54,205 bases of DNA from Pseudomonadota bacterium (GCA_021325355.1 JAJPHI010000029.1:1-54205), one strand, 5' to 3'. Positions 17,276-29,294 are shown, counted from the first letter of the stretch. Numbers and translations are program-made. Notes: generated by a model not told the origin, from the sequence alone.

Positions 17276-18547
17276 ATGGGACGCATCTTTTTGCAGGGCG
17301 CCAACTTGATCGACGGACTGCATGCTCCGCGGAAGAATCATACGGTCGTAATTGAAGGGGAACGAATCAGCGCCGTGGCCGCAGATCACGAGGCTCCCGC
17401 GCCGTCCGCCAACGACACGGTCTTTGACCTCGGCGGGCGCTCGCTCATGCCCGGGATGGTCCAGTGTCATTATCATGTCGCGTACGACAACGTTCGCGAC
17501 CTGTTCGACCTTGATATGCGCCATCCCCCGACCTATCTGACGCTGGTTGCCGCGCGCAATGCGAAGCTGCTGCTGCAGTGCGGCTTCACCGGCGCCGTCG
17601 GTGCCGGCACGCTGCATAATATCGATGTCACGCTCAAGCGCGCGATCGAAAACGGCTTGATCGAAGGCCCGCGCTTCCTCGCCTGCGGTCGCGATGTGGT
17701 CACCACCGGGGATTCGGTGGACTTCCATCCGTCGTGGTGGAAGCTCGGCATGGAAGGACTCGGCCTCATCTGCGACGGTCCCGATGAATTCCGCAAAGCC
17801 GTGCGCGACGAGATCAAGCAGGGCGTCGAGATTATCAAGCTTTACCCGACCGGCGGTCACGGCCTCACCTGGCCCGCGGATATCATGACGATGACGCAGG
17901 AGGAGCTGAACGCGGCGGCCGACGCGGCGCATGAGCGCGGCAAAAAGATTCGCGGGCATATCGTCTCCAAGCGCGGCATCCTCGCCGGTCTCGACGCCGG
18001 CCTCGACGTCATCGATCACTGCGACATGATGGATGAGGTATGTATCGAGCGCCTCGCCCGGCAGGGCACCTTCGTCGTCCCAAGTCTCTACTTTCCCTAT
18101 ATGATGGTCGAGCAGAAGCGGCGCACCGGCAAAGCCGCCTTCCCCGGCGTCGAGGAGATGGAACGCGGACTCGAGATGTCCTACCGGATGCTGCCGAAGG
18201 CGCAGGCGGCCGGTGTCAAGCTGCTTGTCGGCGATGACTTCGGCACCGCCGCGATGCCGCACGGCGACTATGCCAAAGAGCTCGAAGCCTATGTCAACGG
18301 TGCCGGCATCTCGGCCCTCGAGGTCATCGGATGGGCGACGCGCAACGGCGCTGAACTGCTCGGCATGAAGGACGACCTCGGCACTATCGAGGCGGGTAAA
18401 CTGGCCGACCTGCTGGTGGTCAACGGTGATCCGTCCGCCGATATCACCCTGCTGCAGGATCGGGCGAACTTGAGCGTCGTGATGAAGGGTGGGGCGTTTG
18501 TGACTTGCGAGCTCAGCCCTGCGACGGCCGCGGCACAGGCCGCCTGA
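17276..18547 (+). CDS. Metal-dependent amidohydrolase (imidazolonepropionase-like)
   Basis: 423 residues. The amidohydrolase metal site is complete: H65-x-H67 in MVQCHYHVAYD, Lys188 in GVEIIKLYPTGG (carbamylated or bridging Lys position), His228 in IRGHIVSK, His248 in VIDHCD and Asp320 in LLVGDDFG. It opens with the small beta-sandwich strand typical of the fold (IFLQGANLIDG ... VVIEGERISAV) and closes with GTIEAGKLADLLVVNGDPSADI. No signal peptide, so it is cytoplasmic. It hydrolyses a C-N or related bond in a small molecule; related enzymes act on imidazolones, prolidase substrates or lactones. GGAGG precedes the ATG. No pathway neighbours. Confidence 0.88.
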   Translation: MGRIFLQGANLIDGLHAPRKNHTVVIEGERISAVAADHEAPAPSANDTVFDLGGRSLMPGMVQCHYHVAYDNVRDLFDLDMRHPPTYLTLVAARNAKLLLQCGFTGAVGAGTLHNIDVTLKRAIENGLIEGPRFLACGRDVVTTGDSVDFHPSWWKLGMEGLGLICDGPDEFRKAVRDEIKQGVEIIKLYPTGGHGLTWPADIMTMTQEELNAAADAAHERGKKIRGHIVSKRGILAGLDAGLDVIDHCDMMDEVCIERLARQGTFVVPSLYFPYMMVEQKRRTGKAAFPGVEEMERGLEMSYRMLPKAQAAGVKLLVGDDFGTAAMPHGDYAKELEAYVNGAGISALEVIGWATRNGAELLGMKDDLGTIEAGKLADLLVVNGDPSADITLLQDRANLSVVMKGGAFVTCELSPATAAAQAA

Positions 18548-18594
18548 CCGTCGAATATTGAAAAGAACCCGGGCGCCGGAGCGAAACTCGCCAA

Positions 18595-19983
18595 CTAGCG
18601 ATTTATTCCCGGCAGCTCCGGGTTTTCGTCGTCGTCGGTGAGCCTGGTCAAACGCGAACGGTACGCGCGCAGGTGCTTTTGTGCTTTGTCAAAGGAGTCC
18701 TGGGCATTGCCCAGCGAGACGCCGATATCGTCAAAGCGATCTTCGAAAAGCCGAAACGATTTCTGCGCTTTGGTTAACTCCTCGGTGGCCCGTTCGTAGC
18801 CCTTGGCAAATTCGTACATTTTGAAGACCATCTGGATCGCCTGAAGCGTCACGATGAGAGTATTGGGTGAAACCGGATAAACCTTCTGCTTGTTGAGCCA
18901 TTCACTGAGATCGCCGTTCAGCACGGTCTCCATGTACAAAGTCTCGCTCGGCAGGAACATCAGCGCCATGTCGGTAGTGCCATTTTCCGGATGGATGTAG
19001 GTGACGATGCGGCGGGCCTGCTCTTTCGTCACCCGCGCAAAATTCTCGCGAGCGGCGCCGAGCTCGCTGGGATCGCTGGTCTCGAACAGCGGCAGCACCT
19101 GCTCCCGGGGAAATTTCGCGTCGATCGGAAGGACGCGCTCGGGAAATTTAATGACCGCATCGGCGCGCCCGGAGCCGTTGCTACCCGCCGCGGCCTGAAG
19201 TTCATACATATGGGCGGGCAGGAAGTCGGCCAATAGACGTTCGAGGCTGGCTTCGCCAAAACGTCCGCGCAGATGAGGCAGCTTGAGCAGGGAATTCAGT
19301 TCGTTGACCGAATTGCCCAGCAGGGAAACATTCCGCAGTTCGTCCTGAGCTGCCTGCAGATGCTGCTGAACTTTCTCGAACTGCTGAAACCCTTCCCTGA
19401 TATTCTGATCGAGTTTGCTAGCAACTTCGCCGCGGATGCGATCGAGGCCGCTTTGAACCTCGCCGGCCAGATTCGCCATCTCGGCCTTCAGCGTCTCACC
19501 GGAGCTGCGCAGCGACTCCGCCAGTTCGCTGCGGGCGGCAGCCTGCGATCGGCTCAACTGCTCCGATGCCTCCGCCAGGGTTTGATGAGTGGCCCTCTGC
19601 AGGTTCTCGAACTTGGTCTCAAGACGCATGACCAGCGCATCAAACCTGCTTTCGAGGCCCTGTGTGGTTGCGCGGAGCGATTCCGCCTGCTCCCGGCGTC
19701 CCTCGGCAAGATTATGATCGAGCTCCGCTTTGATATCATTGGAGTTGGCATTGAGCCGATCGGCGACCGCCTGACGCACTTCGACCAGCTCCTTCGCCTG
19801 CTCTATCGCGCTGCCCTGGATCTTCCCCTCGAGGCTGTTGCGTGTTTCGGTCAACTGCGAAGCGAGCGGCGCGAGTGCCGCAGCGATCGCTTCGGTTTCG
19901 TTGCGACGGACTCGAACCAGTAGGATGACGAGAACCGTGGTCGTGATCAGCAGATTGGCCGCGATGATAATGGCGGTAATCAT
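18595..19983 (-). CDS. rmuC: DNA recombination protein RmuC family
   Basis: 462 residues. One N-terminal membrane helix (about 4-23, IIIAANLLITTTVLVILLV) is followed by a long coiled coil (about 30-215) rich in Glu, Gln and Ala. The conserved RmuC nuclease-like domain spans about 230-430: LRGRFGEASLERLLADFLP, KFPERVLPIDAKFPREQVLP and TDMALMFLPSETLYMETV. RmuC limits inverted-repeat-stimulated rearrangements, and its core belongs to the PD-(D/E)xK-like group. GAGGGGGA lies just before the ATG. It is divergent from the ArsA-type gene with 60 nt between starts. Confidence 0.93.
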   Translation of the reverse strand: MITAIIIAANLLITTTVLVILLVRVRRNETEAIAAALAPLASQLTETRNSLEGKIQGSAIEQAKELVEVRQAVADRLNANSNDIKAELDHNLAEGRREQAESLRATTQGLESRFDALVMRLETKFENLQRATHQTLAEASEQLSRSQAAARSELAESLRSSGETLKAEMANLAGEVQSGLDRIRGEVASKLDQNIREGFQQFEKVQQHLQAAQDELRNVSLLGNSVNELNSLLKLPHLRGRFGEASLERLLADFLPAHMYELQAAAGSNGSGRADAVIKFPERVLPIDAKFPREQVLPLFETSDPSELGAARENFARVTKEQARRIVTYIHPENGTTDMALMFLPSETLYMETVLNGDLSEWLNKQKVYPVSPNTLIVTLQAIQMVFKMYEFAKGYERATEELTKAQKSFRLFEDRFDDIGVSLGNAQDSFDKAQKHLRAYRSRLTRLTDDDENPELPGINR

Positions 19984-20043
19984 GTTCCCCCTCGATGCGT
20001 CGAAGCGTACGGCTGGTCGGCGTCCGTACCGAAAAACTCTCTA

Positions 20044-21312
20044 GTGTTAAATTTACTCAAGTCATCCTCAGTTGTCATGATTGTCGGCGCGGGCGGTGTC
20101 GGCAAAACCACGATCAGTGCCGCGCTCGGCCTCGCTGCGGCCGCGGCCGGAACGGCGACAGTCCTTATCGCCGCCGATCCTTCGCGACGGCTGCGCGATG
20201 CGCTCGGCCTCGAACGGCTGGGCGTCAAGCCGCGCTTGATGGATCGTCGGCGCTTGGCCGCCGCCGGTCTCGACACCGACCTCAAGTTGGCTTCGATGGC
20301 GCTCGAAGCGCATGCGGTGTGGGACGGGATGCTCGAGCGGTTTGTGGCGATGCCCGAAGCCCGCCGCCGCATCCGCGCGAATTCCTTCTATCACAATCTG
20401 ACGCGGCGGTTCGCGGGCGCTGACAATGCGGCGGCATTAGCGCAACTGATCGAGCTGCGCGGGGATAAGAGATTTGCCTTACACGTGGTCGATATGCCGC
20501 CGGGTGGTCAGACCTTCGACCTGACCGACGGGCCGGCCAACCTGGCGCGGCTGCTCGGCTCCGATTCGGCTCAATGGTTGCTTGAGGCGGGACGCTTGAG
20601 CGCGCGCTTGACCGTGACAAATCGCCTCGCGGGTCTGGTCTTCGATCAGATCACACGCTTTGCGGGCGTTGAACCACTTGCTGCAATCGCGGAGTTCTTC
20701 GCGGCCGCGGCTGACGGCGCCGGCGCGATCGCCGGTCGCATGCGCGAGGCTGAAGCGCTGTTGCGCTCGTCCGCCACCAGTTTCGTGCTGGTGACGACCG
20801 CCGAACCGGAGCGCCTGTCCGCGGCGTCCGCCATGATTGCCGACCTGAAGAGCGCCGGATTAAAGCTCGGCGGTGTGATCCTCAACCGCGTCGCCGACGA
20901 GTTGACGTGCGCGGCGCTGCGTTCGCAACGCCCGACGTCCCCGCCGCATCTGCTTGAGATTGAGCTCCTTGGCGAGCGCGCCGGTGACGCCGCCGGCGCG
21001 CCGAATCTCGAGCGGCTGGCGGATTTTTTCCAGGAATACGCCACCGGATGCCGCACGGCGCTGCTCGATGCGGCGCATTTTGCCGAGACCCTGCCGGCGG
21101 CGGTCGAGCTTGCACTCGTTCCCGAGATCGCCTCCACCAAACACGATCTCGCAACCATCGCAGCGCTCGCGCGGCAGTTGGTTATGCCGCTCTATGGTCG
21201 CGAAGTGTTGCAGCAGGCCCGTCACGTATTCGCAGAGCCGCGCTCAGGCCGCCCGTTGGGCGGTGCCACGGGAGACCGCGCAGCGCCCTCCGCGCGGGCG
21301 CTTCGCCGTTAG
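20044..21312 (+). CDS. ArsA/GET3-family P-loop ATPase
   Basis: 422 residues from a GTG start. The signature deviant P-loop GAGGVGKTT is at 15-23, followed by ATVLIAADPSRRLRDALG, a switch I-like stretch. The switch II motif reads VDMPPGGQTFDL where most ArsA/Get3 proteins have DTAPTGHTLR, so the Asp is kept but the following Thr-Ala-Pro is altered. A single ATPase copy and no clear Cys metalloid triad argue against arsenite transport. Many single-copy bacterial ArsA-like ATPases are of unknown function. The tail after about residue 390 is Arg/Pro-rich and poorly ordered. No ars genes nearby. Confidence 0.83.
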   Translation: MLNLLKSSSVVMIVGAGGVGKTTISAALGLAAAAAGTATVLIAADPSRRLRDALGLERLGVKPRLMDRRRLAAAGLDTDLKLASMALEAHAVWDGMLERFVAMPEARRRIRANSFYHNLTRRFAGADNAAALAQLIELRGDKRFALHVVDMPPGGQTFDLTDGPANLARLLGSDSAQWLLEAGRLSARLTVTNRLAGLVFDQITRFAGVEPLAAIAEFFAAAADGAGAIAGRMREAEALLRSSATSFVLVTTAEPERLSAASAMIADLKSAGLKLGGVILNRVADELTCAALRSQRPTSPPHLLEIELLGERAGDAAGAPNLERLADFFQEYATGCRTALLDAAHFAETLPAAVELALVPEIASTKHDLATIAALARQLVMPLYGREVLQQARHVFAEPRSGRPLGGATGDRAAPSARALRR

Positions 21313-21337
21313 CCCGATTGCGGGCGGCGCGATCGTG

Positions 21338-21358
21338 GTCAGACGCCGGTCGTCTGAC
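21338..21358. terminator. Hairpin between convergent genes (possible terminator)
   Basis: GTCAGACG-ccggt-CGTCTGAC forms an 8-bp stem with a 5-nt loop, 25 nt after the ArsA-type gene and 2 nt from the end of the VOC gene. Neither strand has a T-run, so any termination would be weak or Rho-assisted. Confidence 0.4.
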
Positions 21359-21360
21359 GC

Positions 21361-22050
21361 TTATCCTTGGGATGGAACCGGTGGCGTGGTTTCGCTCAGG
21401 CGCTGTAGAATCTCCGCGTCGCTCATCTTATAAATGCGCTCGCGACCGGGCGGAAACTCCATCGGTGGATGAGCCAAATCGACCGGAGGATTGGGCACCG
21501 TCCCGCCACGGGACTCAAACGCCGGCGGCCGCTTGTAGCGTTCCAGCTCTGTGGGGCTGATGCCGGCAAGCCGGACCACCTCGGGATCGATCCACGCTTC
21601 CGCATCAATCGCCTTACCCTCGGAAGTGGCGAACTCGAGCATGATCCCTTCCGGCGCCGCGAGATAGATCGATTTGCAGAAACCATGGTCAATCGGGCCC
21701 ATCACCCAATGGCCGTGGGCGCGAACGCGGTCCCGAATCGCGAGCAGCGCAGGCTCGTCGTCCACGTTGAGCGCCACGTGCTGCATCACGCCCGCCGCCA
21801 CCGGCGCCGCCGTCCAGGACGGATGCGACACGCCCTTGATCGGCTGAATCTCGCTGATCTCGGGCGCTTGAACGAAGGCGATCGACGAGCTTTTGCCGAG
21901 GCTCACGAAGCCATGGAACGTGTTGTCAACCCCGTGCATCCAGTAGAGCGCGACCAACTCGGCCCCGACCACTTGGGTGAAAAACTCGATTTGCCGCTTG
22001 ATGTCCTTCGTGCAGATCGCGAGATGGTGAATGCCTTGCGGTAGTCCCAT
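21361..22050 (-). CDS. VOC-superfamily (glyoxalase/dioxygenase-fold) protein
   Basis: 229 residues from the ATG at 22050, chosen because GGAGGAGATC lies directly before it; upstream in-frame codons look non-coding. One VOC module of two beta-alpha-beta-beta-beta units is visible: GIHHLAICTKDIKRQIEFFT (first metal-ligand His), MQHVALNVDD (second His) and GIMLEFAT (Glu). The C-terminal 75 residues are Pro-rich and unassigned. Members include extradiol dioxygenases, glyoxalase I and epimerases; this site pattern does not choose between them. It is divergent from a CoA-transferase, 149 nt apart, hinting at a shared catabolic task, which is inference. Confidence 0.85.
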   Translation of the reverse strand: MGLPQGIHHLAICTKDIKRQIEFFTQVVGAELVALYWMHGVDNTFHGFVSLGKSSSIAFVQAPEISEIQPIKGVSHPSWTAAPVAAGVMQHVALNVDDEPALLAIRDRVRAHGHWVMGPIDHGFCKSIYLAAPEGIMLEFATSEGKAIDAEAWIDPEVVRLAGISPTELERYKRPPAFESRGGTVPNPPVDLAHPPMEFPPGRERIYKMSDAEILQRLSETTPPVPSQG

Positions 22051-22199
22051 GATCTCCTCCGCGCGCACTCCATGGGTGAAGTGCCGAATGCTTTCCTTAT
22101 GCTCCCGCGAGGCCCTCGAGCACAAGGCTTGCCTTGCAAAGCCGGTTGCGCTGGTCAATCTTCTCGATGACGCCGCGGGCGCCGTCACAAGGGAGCGTT

Positions 22200-23417
22200 A
22201 TGGATCAGCTCAGGCACGTACTCGATGGTTTCAAGGTCCTCGATTTTACGCAGGTGCTCGCCGGACCGGCGGCGACCCGCATGATGGCCGAGATGGGCGC
22301 CGAGGTTATCAAGGTCGAGATTGCGCCCGACGGTGACACCAGCCGGGCATTGCCGTTTCTCAAGGATGGGCGCAGTGCCTACTACGTTCAGCAGAATCGC
22401 GGAAAGAAAAGCCTTTGTGTTGATCTCAAAAACCCAGTCGGCCGCGCCTTGGTGCAGGACCTGATTCCGAAGGTCGACGTGCTGGTCGAAAATTTCGCAC
22501 CCGGCGTGATAAAGCGCCTCGGCTTCGGTTACGAAGCTGTGCGCGAGCTCAACCCGGGGCTGGTGATGTGTTCGATTTCGACGCTCGGGCAAAGCGGTCC
22601 ACTCGCCGATCGGCCGGGTTACGACACGGTCGGGGCCGCGTATGCCGGCGTGGTGGACATGTGCGGCTATCCCGATCGCGCGCCGGTCATGCCGTCACTC
22701 GCGCTGGGCGACAGCAGCACGGGCGTCCATGCCGTGGCGGCCATCACTTCGGCGCTGCTGGGCCGCGCCCGTACCGGCCGCGGCCAATATATCGAGACCT
22801 CTCTGCTCGATTGTTACTTCGGCTATCACGAGCTCAACGTCCAGATGGTCAGCCTGAGCCGCGGGGCCTACCAGCCGCGGCGCAGCGGAGCGCATCACTC
22901 GATGGTGGCGCCGGCGGGGATGTACAAGGGCAAGGACAGCTACCTGCTGATCATCGGCGGTCTCGATCGGCAGTGGCCGTCGCTGTGCCGTGCGATGGGC
23001 CGCAGCGATCTGATTGATGATCCGCGCTATAACAGCATCGCCGCCCGTGCCGCGCGCGTCCCGGAGATTATCAAAATCGTTCAGGACTGGATTGATTCGC
23101 TCAATGACGATGGAGCGGTGGAGGCCGCCCTGGTCGAGCATCGCGTTCCCTTCGCACCGATTCTCACGGTCGAGCAGGCCATGAACCATCCGCATCTGCG
23201 CCAACGCCGCACCGTGCGGACGATTTCTGATCGGTTCCTCGGCGAGTTCGAGGTTCCCGGATTCCCGATGCGCTTTTCCGATTATCCTGAGTTGGCACTC
23301 GAAGCGCCGACGCTGGGTGAACATAACGCGGCCGTGCTCGCCGACTATCTCGGCTACCCGCCGGAACGAATCGCTGACCTGGAGCGGGCGGGGGTGCTGC
23401 ATCGGGGCCCGCGTTAG
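22200..23417 (+). CDS. Family III CoA-transferase (CaiB/BaiF type)
   Basis: 405 residues. The ATG at 22200 follows AAGGGAG at normal spacing. It moves CoA between acyl groups through an enzyme-bound mixed anhydride on a conserved Asp. That Asp is present as D171 in LALGDSSTGVHA, matching Asp169 of formyl-CoA transferase. Other family blocks are VLDFTQVLAGPAATRMMAEM near the start, GAEVIKVE, VLVENFAPGVIKRLG and RTGRGQYIETSLLD. The acyl substrate is unknown. It stands alone upstream of secA. Confidence 0.92.
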   Translation: MDQLRHVLDGFKVLDFTQVLAGPAATRMMAEMGAEVIKVEIAPDGDTSRALPFLKDGRSAYYVQQNRGKKSLCVDLKNPVGRALVQDLIPKVDVLVENFAPGVIKRLGFGYEAVRELNPGLVMCSISTLGQSGPLADRPGYDTVGAAYAGVVDMCGYPDRAPVMPSLALGDSSTGVHAVAAITSALLGRARTGRGQYIETSLLDCYFGYHELNVQMVSLSRGAYQPRRSGAHHSMVAPAGMYKGKDSYLLIIGGLDRQWPSLCRAMGRSDLIDDPRYNSIAARAARVPEIIKIVQDWIDSLNDDGAVEAALVEHRVPFAPILTVEQAMNHPHLRQRRTVRTISDRFLGEFEVPGFPMRFSDYPELALEAPTLGEHNAAVLADYLGYPPERIADLERAGVLHRGPR

Positions 23418-23701
23418 CAATTATACATTCGCGCGTTTGCGACCATCCGTTCGATAGTTCACCTGATACGCGCCGCGCCTCGAGCAACTCTTTGCGCCAA
23501 GACCCGATCTAGGGTTCAAGGCCGTCGGGCGAATGAATCGGGCGGGCGACCCTAACCAACGCGTCGGCCATCGGCGCCCCCGGGAAGGCGACTCGGGACG
23601 GCGGCCGAAATCTCGCGCTGAAAAGCGCCCGGCGCTACGCTAGACTGGCCGGATAGGTGACCCTTGGATTCTGACCGAAGCGCCCGGGTAATTTTATAAA
23701 G

Positions 23702-26389
<2,688 letters not shown>

Positions 26390-26528
26390 GGGCGGGAGAC
26401 CGCTTCGCGCCGAAGCCATCATGGCGCGCGTTGCGCGACGGTTCGGCGGCAAGGCGAAGTCTCAGGCGGCGACGTTCAAGACGAAAAGCGTTTACAAATA
26501 GCGCCGCCAAGCTAGTATCCTGACCGTC

Positions 26529-27737
26529 ATGCCAGGTGCATTGTCGAGTCTTAAGGTGGTTGAGGTCGGCGGGATGGTCGCCGCGCCCTACGCGACCAAA
26601 CTGATGGCGGATCTCGGCGCCGAGGTGATCAAAATCGAGCCGCCCGGAGTCGGCGACGGCTCGCGCCAGCGTGGTCCCTTCCCGGGCCGCGTGCCCCATC
26701 CCGAGAAAAGCGGACTCTTTCTCTATCTCAACGCCAACAAGTACGGCATCACGCTCGATCTGGCGCGGCCGGAAGGCATGGAGCTGTTCGAGCGTCTGGT
26801 GGCCGACGCCGACGTCCTGGTCCACAACCTGTGGCCGCCCGAAATGGATCGCATCGGTCTCGACTTCGGCCGTCTGACCCGCGTCAACCCGCGACTGGTC
26901 ATGACCTCGATTACACCTTACGGCCTGACCGGACCGCATCGCGACTGGCGCGCAGAAGACCTGACGCTCTGGTGCGCCGGCGGTATCTGCGCAATCAATG
27001 GCGGCGGACCGGACCATCCGGAGATGCCGCCGCTGAAGACTTTCGGCAGTCAGTCGGGATTTCAGGGCGGCGTGCACGCCGCGGTGGCAACGCTCGGCGC
27101 CGTGATGGCCGCGATGCGTGACGGCGAAGGACAACACGTCGATGTCTCAATTCAGGAGGCGCTCGCGTCGCAGCTCGAACTGTTCTTCGAGTACTGGCCC
27201 TACATGGGTTTGATCGCGAACCGTCTCGGCCGCAAGCCGATCCAGCCCGCCGAAGCCCTGCAATGCAAGGATGGCTTTCTCTACGTCTGCTGCATCGAAG
27301 AGCATCAGTGGCGGGGGTTCGTCGAGGTGATGGGGAATCCGGAGTGGGCGGATGAGGAAGTGTTCAGCGATCGCTTCAAACGCGCGCAGAACTGGGAGGC
27401 TCTGCGGATCTTCCTGGAAGAGTACGTGTCGGGCCAGACCGTCCTCGAACTCTACCGCAAGGCGCAGGCGAAGCGCGTGCCGTTCGCGCCGGTCTCGACG
27501 ATGGGCGATCTGCTCAACTCGGAGCATCTGAAGGCGCGCGGCTTCTTCGTTGAAATCACCCATCCGGTGGCCGGCACTTATAAGTATCCGGGCGCGCCGC
27601 TTAAATATGGAGCGACGCCGTGGGAAATTCGGATGCCGGCGCCGGTCCTGGGCCAGCATAACGAGGAAATTCTCGGCGGCCGCCTCGGGGTCAGCGCCGC
27701 GCGGCTTGCGGAATTGAAGAAGGTCGGGGTGATCTGA
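26529..27737 (+). CDS. Family III CoA-transferase homologue lacking the catalytic Asp
   Basis: 402 residues with the CaiB/BaiF fold: VVEVGGMVAAPYATKLMADL, GAEVIKIEPP, VLVHNLWPPEMDRIGLD and DGEGQHVDVSIQEA. The catalytic position before the GVHA motif is not Asp: the stretch reads TFGSQSGFQGGVHA, with Gly177 aligned to the Asp of the other two copies in this window. Its stop shares one base with the start of the next gene, which keeps the Asp. Known heteromeric relatives (for example benzylsuccinate CoA-transferase) are encoded by adjacent paired genes. I infer a non-catalytic or structural subunit of a heteromer. Confidence 0.88.
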   Translation: MPGALSSLKVVEVGGMVAAPYATKLMADLGAEVIKIEPPGVGDGSRQRGPFPGRVPHPEKSGLFLYLNANKYGITLDLARPEGMELFERLVADADVLVHNLWPPEMDRIGLDFGRLTRVNPRLVMTSITPYGLTGPHRDWRAEDLTLWCAGGICAINGGGPDHPEMPPLKTFGSQSGFQGGVHAAVATLGAVMAAMRDGEGQHVDVSIQEALASQLELFFEYWPYMGLIANRLGRKPIQPAEALQCKDGFLYVCCIEEHQWRGFVEVMGNPEWADEEVFSDRFKRAQNWEALRIFLEEYVSGQTVLELYRKAQAKRVPFAPVSTMGDLLNSEHLKARGFFVEITHPVAGTYKYPGAPLKYGATPWEIRMPAPVLGQHNEEILGGRLGVSAARLAELKKVGVI

Positions 27738-28984
27738 TGCCGAAGCTGCCGCTTGAAGGGATCCGTGTCGCGGATTTCACCTGGGTCTGGGCGGGGCCTT
27801 ATTGCACACTGCAGCTCGCGCATCTCGGCGCCGAGGTCATCCGCATCGAAACCCGCACCCGTCCGTGCATCACGCGACTGTTGCCGCCGTGGCCGAAAGG
27901 GCAGGGGGGCGGGCTGAATCGTTCCGGCTACTTTAACCAGTACAATCAGGGCAAGCGCTCATTGACGCTCAACTTCAAGCAGCCCGCCGCGCACCAGGTG
28001 GCGCGCGAGCTCATCGCCAAAAGCGACGTGGTCGTCAACAATTTCGCCCACGGCGTGATGGAGCGGATGGGCTTCGGCTACGCCGCGTTGAAGCAGATCA
28101 AGCCGGATATCATCATGATTTCGCTCTCGGGCTATGGCGATACCGGCCCCTACAAGGACTATATCGCCTACGGTCCGGCGCAGGTGCCGCTCTCGGGTCT
28201 TTCCTCATTGACCGGCTACAAGGGATGGCCGCCGATGCATTCCGGCTTCAGCTATGCCGATCCGAACGCCGGCGTTCACGGCGCCTTCGCGATTGTCGCG
28301 GCGCTGATCCATCGCTCGAAAACCGGCGAGGGTCAGTACATCGATATGAGCCAGTGGGAAGCCATGATGGCGCTGCTGCCCGAGGGTATCCTGGAATACA
28401 CCTTCAACGGCAGCGAGCCCGACCGGATGGGTAATGCCGATCCCTGGATGGCGCCTCACGGCGTCTATCGCTGCCTCGACCGGCCCGAGCAGGTCGCCGG
28501 CAACACCATCGACCAGTTTGTCGCGATCGCCTGCGCCGACGATGCCGAGTGGGCCGCGCTCGCGCGGCTGATGGGGCGGCCGGAACTGGCAGCCGACATG
28601 CAGTTTGCGACGTTGCGCGCGCGCAAGGCGAACGAGGAACTGCTCGACAAGATGATCAATCAGTGGACCTCGAACCAGCGCGCCAGCGACGTCTGTGAAG
28701 CTTTGCAAAAGGCCGGGGTCGCCGCCGCGGTAGTCGCCGATAACAAGTTCCTGTCGGAGGAAGACGTCCATCTGCGTGAACGCCTCTATTGGGTCTTCAA
28801 GGATCACGCCGAGATCGGCAGGATTCAACACGCCGGCGTGCCCTGGAAGATGAGCCGCACGCCGACCGAGGTGCGCCGCGCGGCGCCGCTGATCGGCGAG
28901 CATACCGATGAGATCCTCACCGAACTCCTGGGCTACAACGCCGAGGAGGTAGAGCGCCTGCGCCGCGAGGGCGCCCTGGAGTAG
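27737..28984 (+). CDS. Family III CoA-transferase, catalytic-Asp-containing partner
   Basis: 415 residues. Family blocks VADFTWVWAGPYCTLQLAHL, GAEVIRIETR, VVVNNFAHGVMERMGFG and TGEGQYIDMSQWEA are present. The catalytic Asp is D175 in FSYADPNAGVHG. The TGATG overlap with the preceding homologue makes co-translation, and so a two-subunit enzyme, likely. The acyl donor and acceptor cannot be read from sequence. The DUF507 genes follow after 4 nt, suggesting one transcript. Confidence 0.92.
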   Translation: MPKLPLEGIRVADFTWVWAGPYCTLQLAHLGAEVIRIETRTRPCITRLLPPWPKGQGGGLNRSGYFNQYNQGKRSLTLNFKQPAAHQVARELIAKSDVVVNNFAHGVMERMGFGYAALKQIKPDIIMISLSGYGDTGPYKDYIAYGPAQVPLSGLSSLTGYKGWPPMHSGFSYADPNAGVHGAFAIVAALIHRSKTGEGQYIDMSQWEAMMALLPEGILEYTFNGSEPDRMGNADPWMAPHGVYRCLDRPEQVAGNTIDQFVAIACADDAEWAALARLMGRPELAADMQFATLRARKANEELLDKMINQWTSNQRASDVCEALQKAGVAAAVVADNKFLSEEDVHLRERLYWVFKDHAEIGRIQHAGVPWKMSRTPTEVRRAAPLIGEHTDEILTELLGYNAEEVERLRREGALE

Positions 28985-28988
28985 CCGG

Positions 28989-29267
28989 ATGCCGACCACC
29001 AGCGAAGCTCAAATCGACGCGCTCGCGGCCCATCTGGTGCGTGGGTTGATCGCGCGCGGCGCCATTCGGGCGAAAGTCGACGAGAAAGACCTGATTGCCT
29101 GCGTGGCGGAGTTCATGTCGGCGAACTTTGAAGAGGAAGCGCGAATCGAGGATGAAGCCGAGCGCGAGGCGGAAAAACTGGCGCGGCAGAATCCCGGCGT
29201 CGATGCCTTCAAGCTCCGCGCGGGCATCCGCCAGCGCCTTGCCGAAAAGCGGAACTTCACCCTGTGA
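28989..29267 (+). CDS. DUF507-family small protein, copy 1
   Basis: 92 residues, highly charged and predicted helical. It reads like the N-terminal two thirds of DUF507 (LAAHLVRGLIARGAI ... DEKDLIACVAEFMSANFEEEARIEDEAE). Its end, IRQRLAEKRNFTL, differs from copy 2. It begins 5 nt after the CoA-transferase stop and lies 27 nt before copy 2. DUF507 proteins are small, of unknown function, and known mostly from delta-type proteobacteria and deep-branching thermophiles. Confidence 0.75.
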   Translation: MPTTSEAQIDALAAHLVRGLIARGAIRAKVDEKDLIACVAEFMSANFEEEARIEDEAEREAEKLARQNPGVDAFKLRAGIRQRLAEKRNFTL

Positions 29268-29294
29268 CGGTCGTGATGATAAGCGTTGGCGCCG

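Noticed and set aside
17135-18262. Minus-strand open frame opposite the amidohydrolase
   Set aside because: The amidohydrolase has all metal ligands and a strong ribosome binding site; the antisense reading has none.
20044-21312. Arsenic-resistance function for the ArsA-type gene
   Set aside because: One ATPase copy only, no metalloid-binding Cys triad and no arsB, arsC or arsR nearby.
22051-22188. N-terminal extension of the VOC protein
   Set aside because: The extra codons have no domain, and a strong GGAGGAG ribosome binding site sits directly before the inner ATG at 22050.
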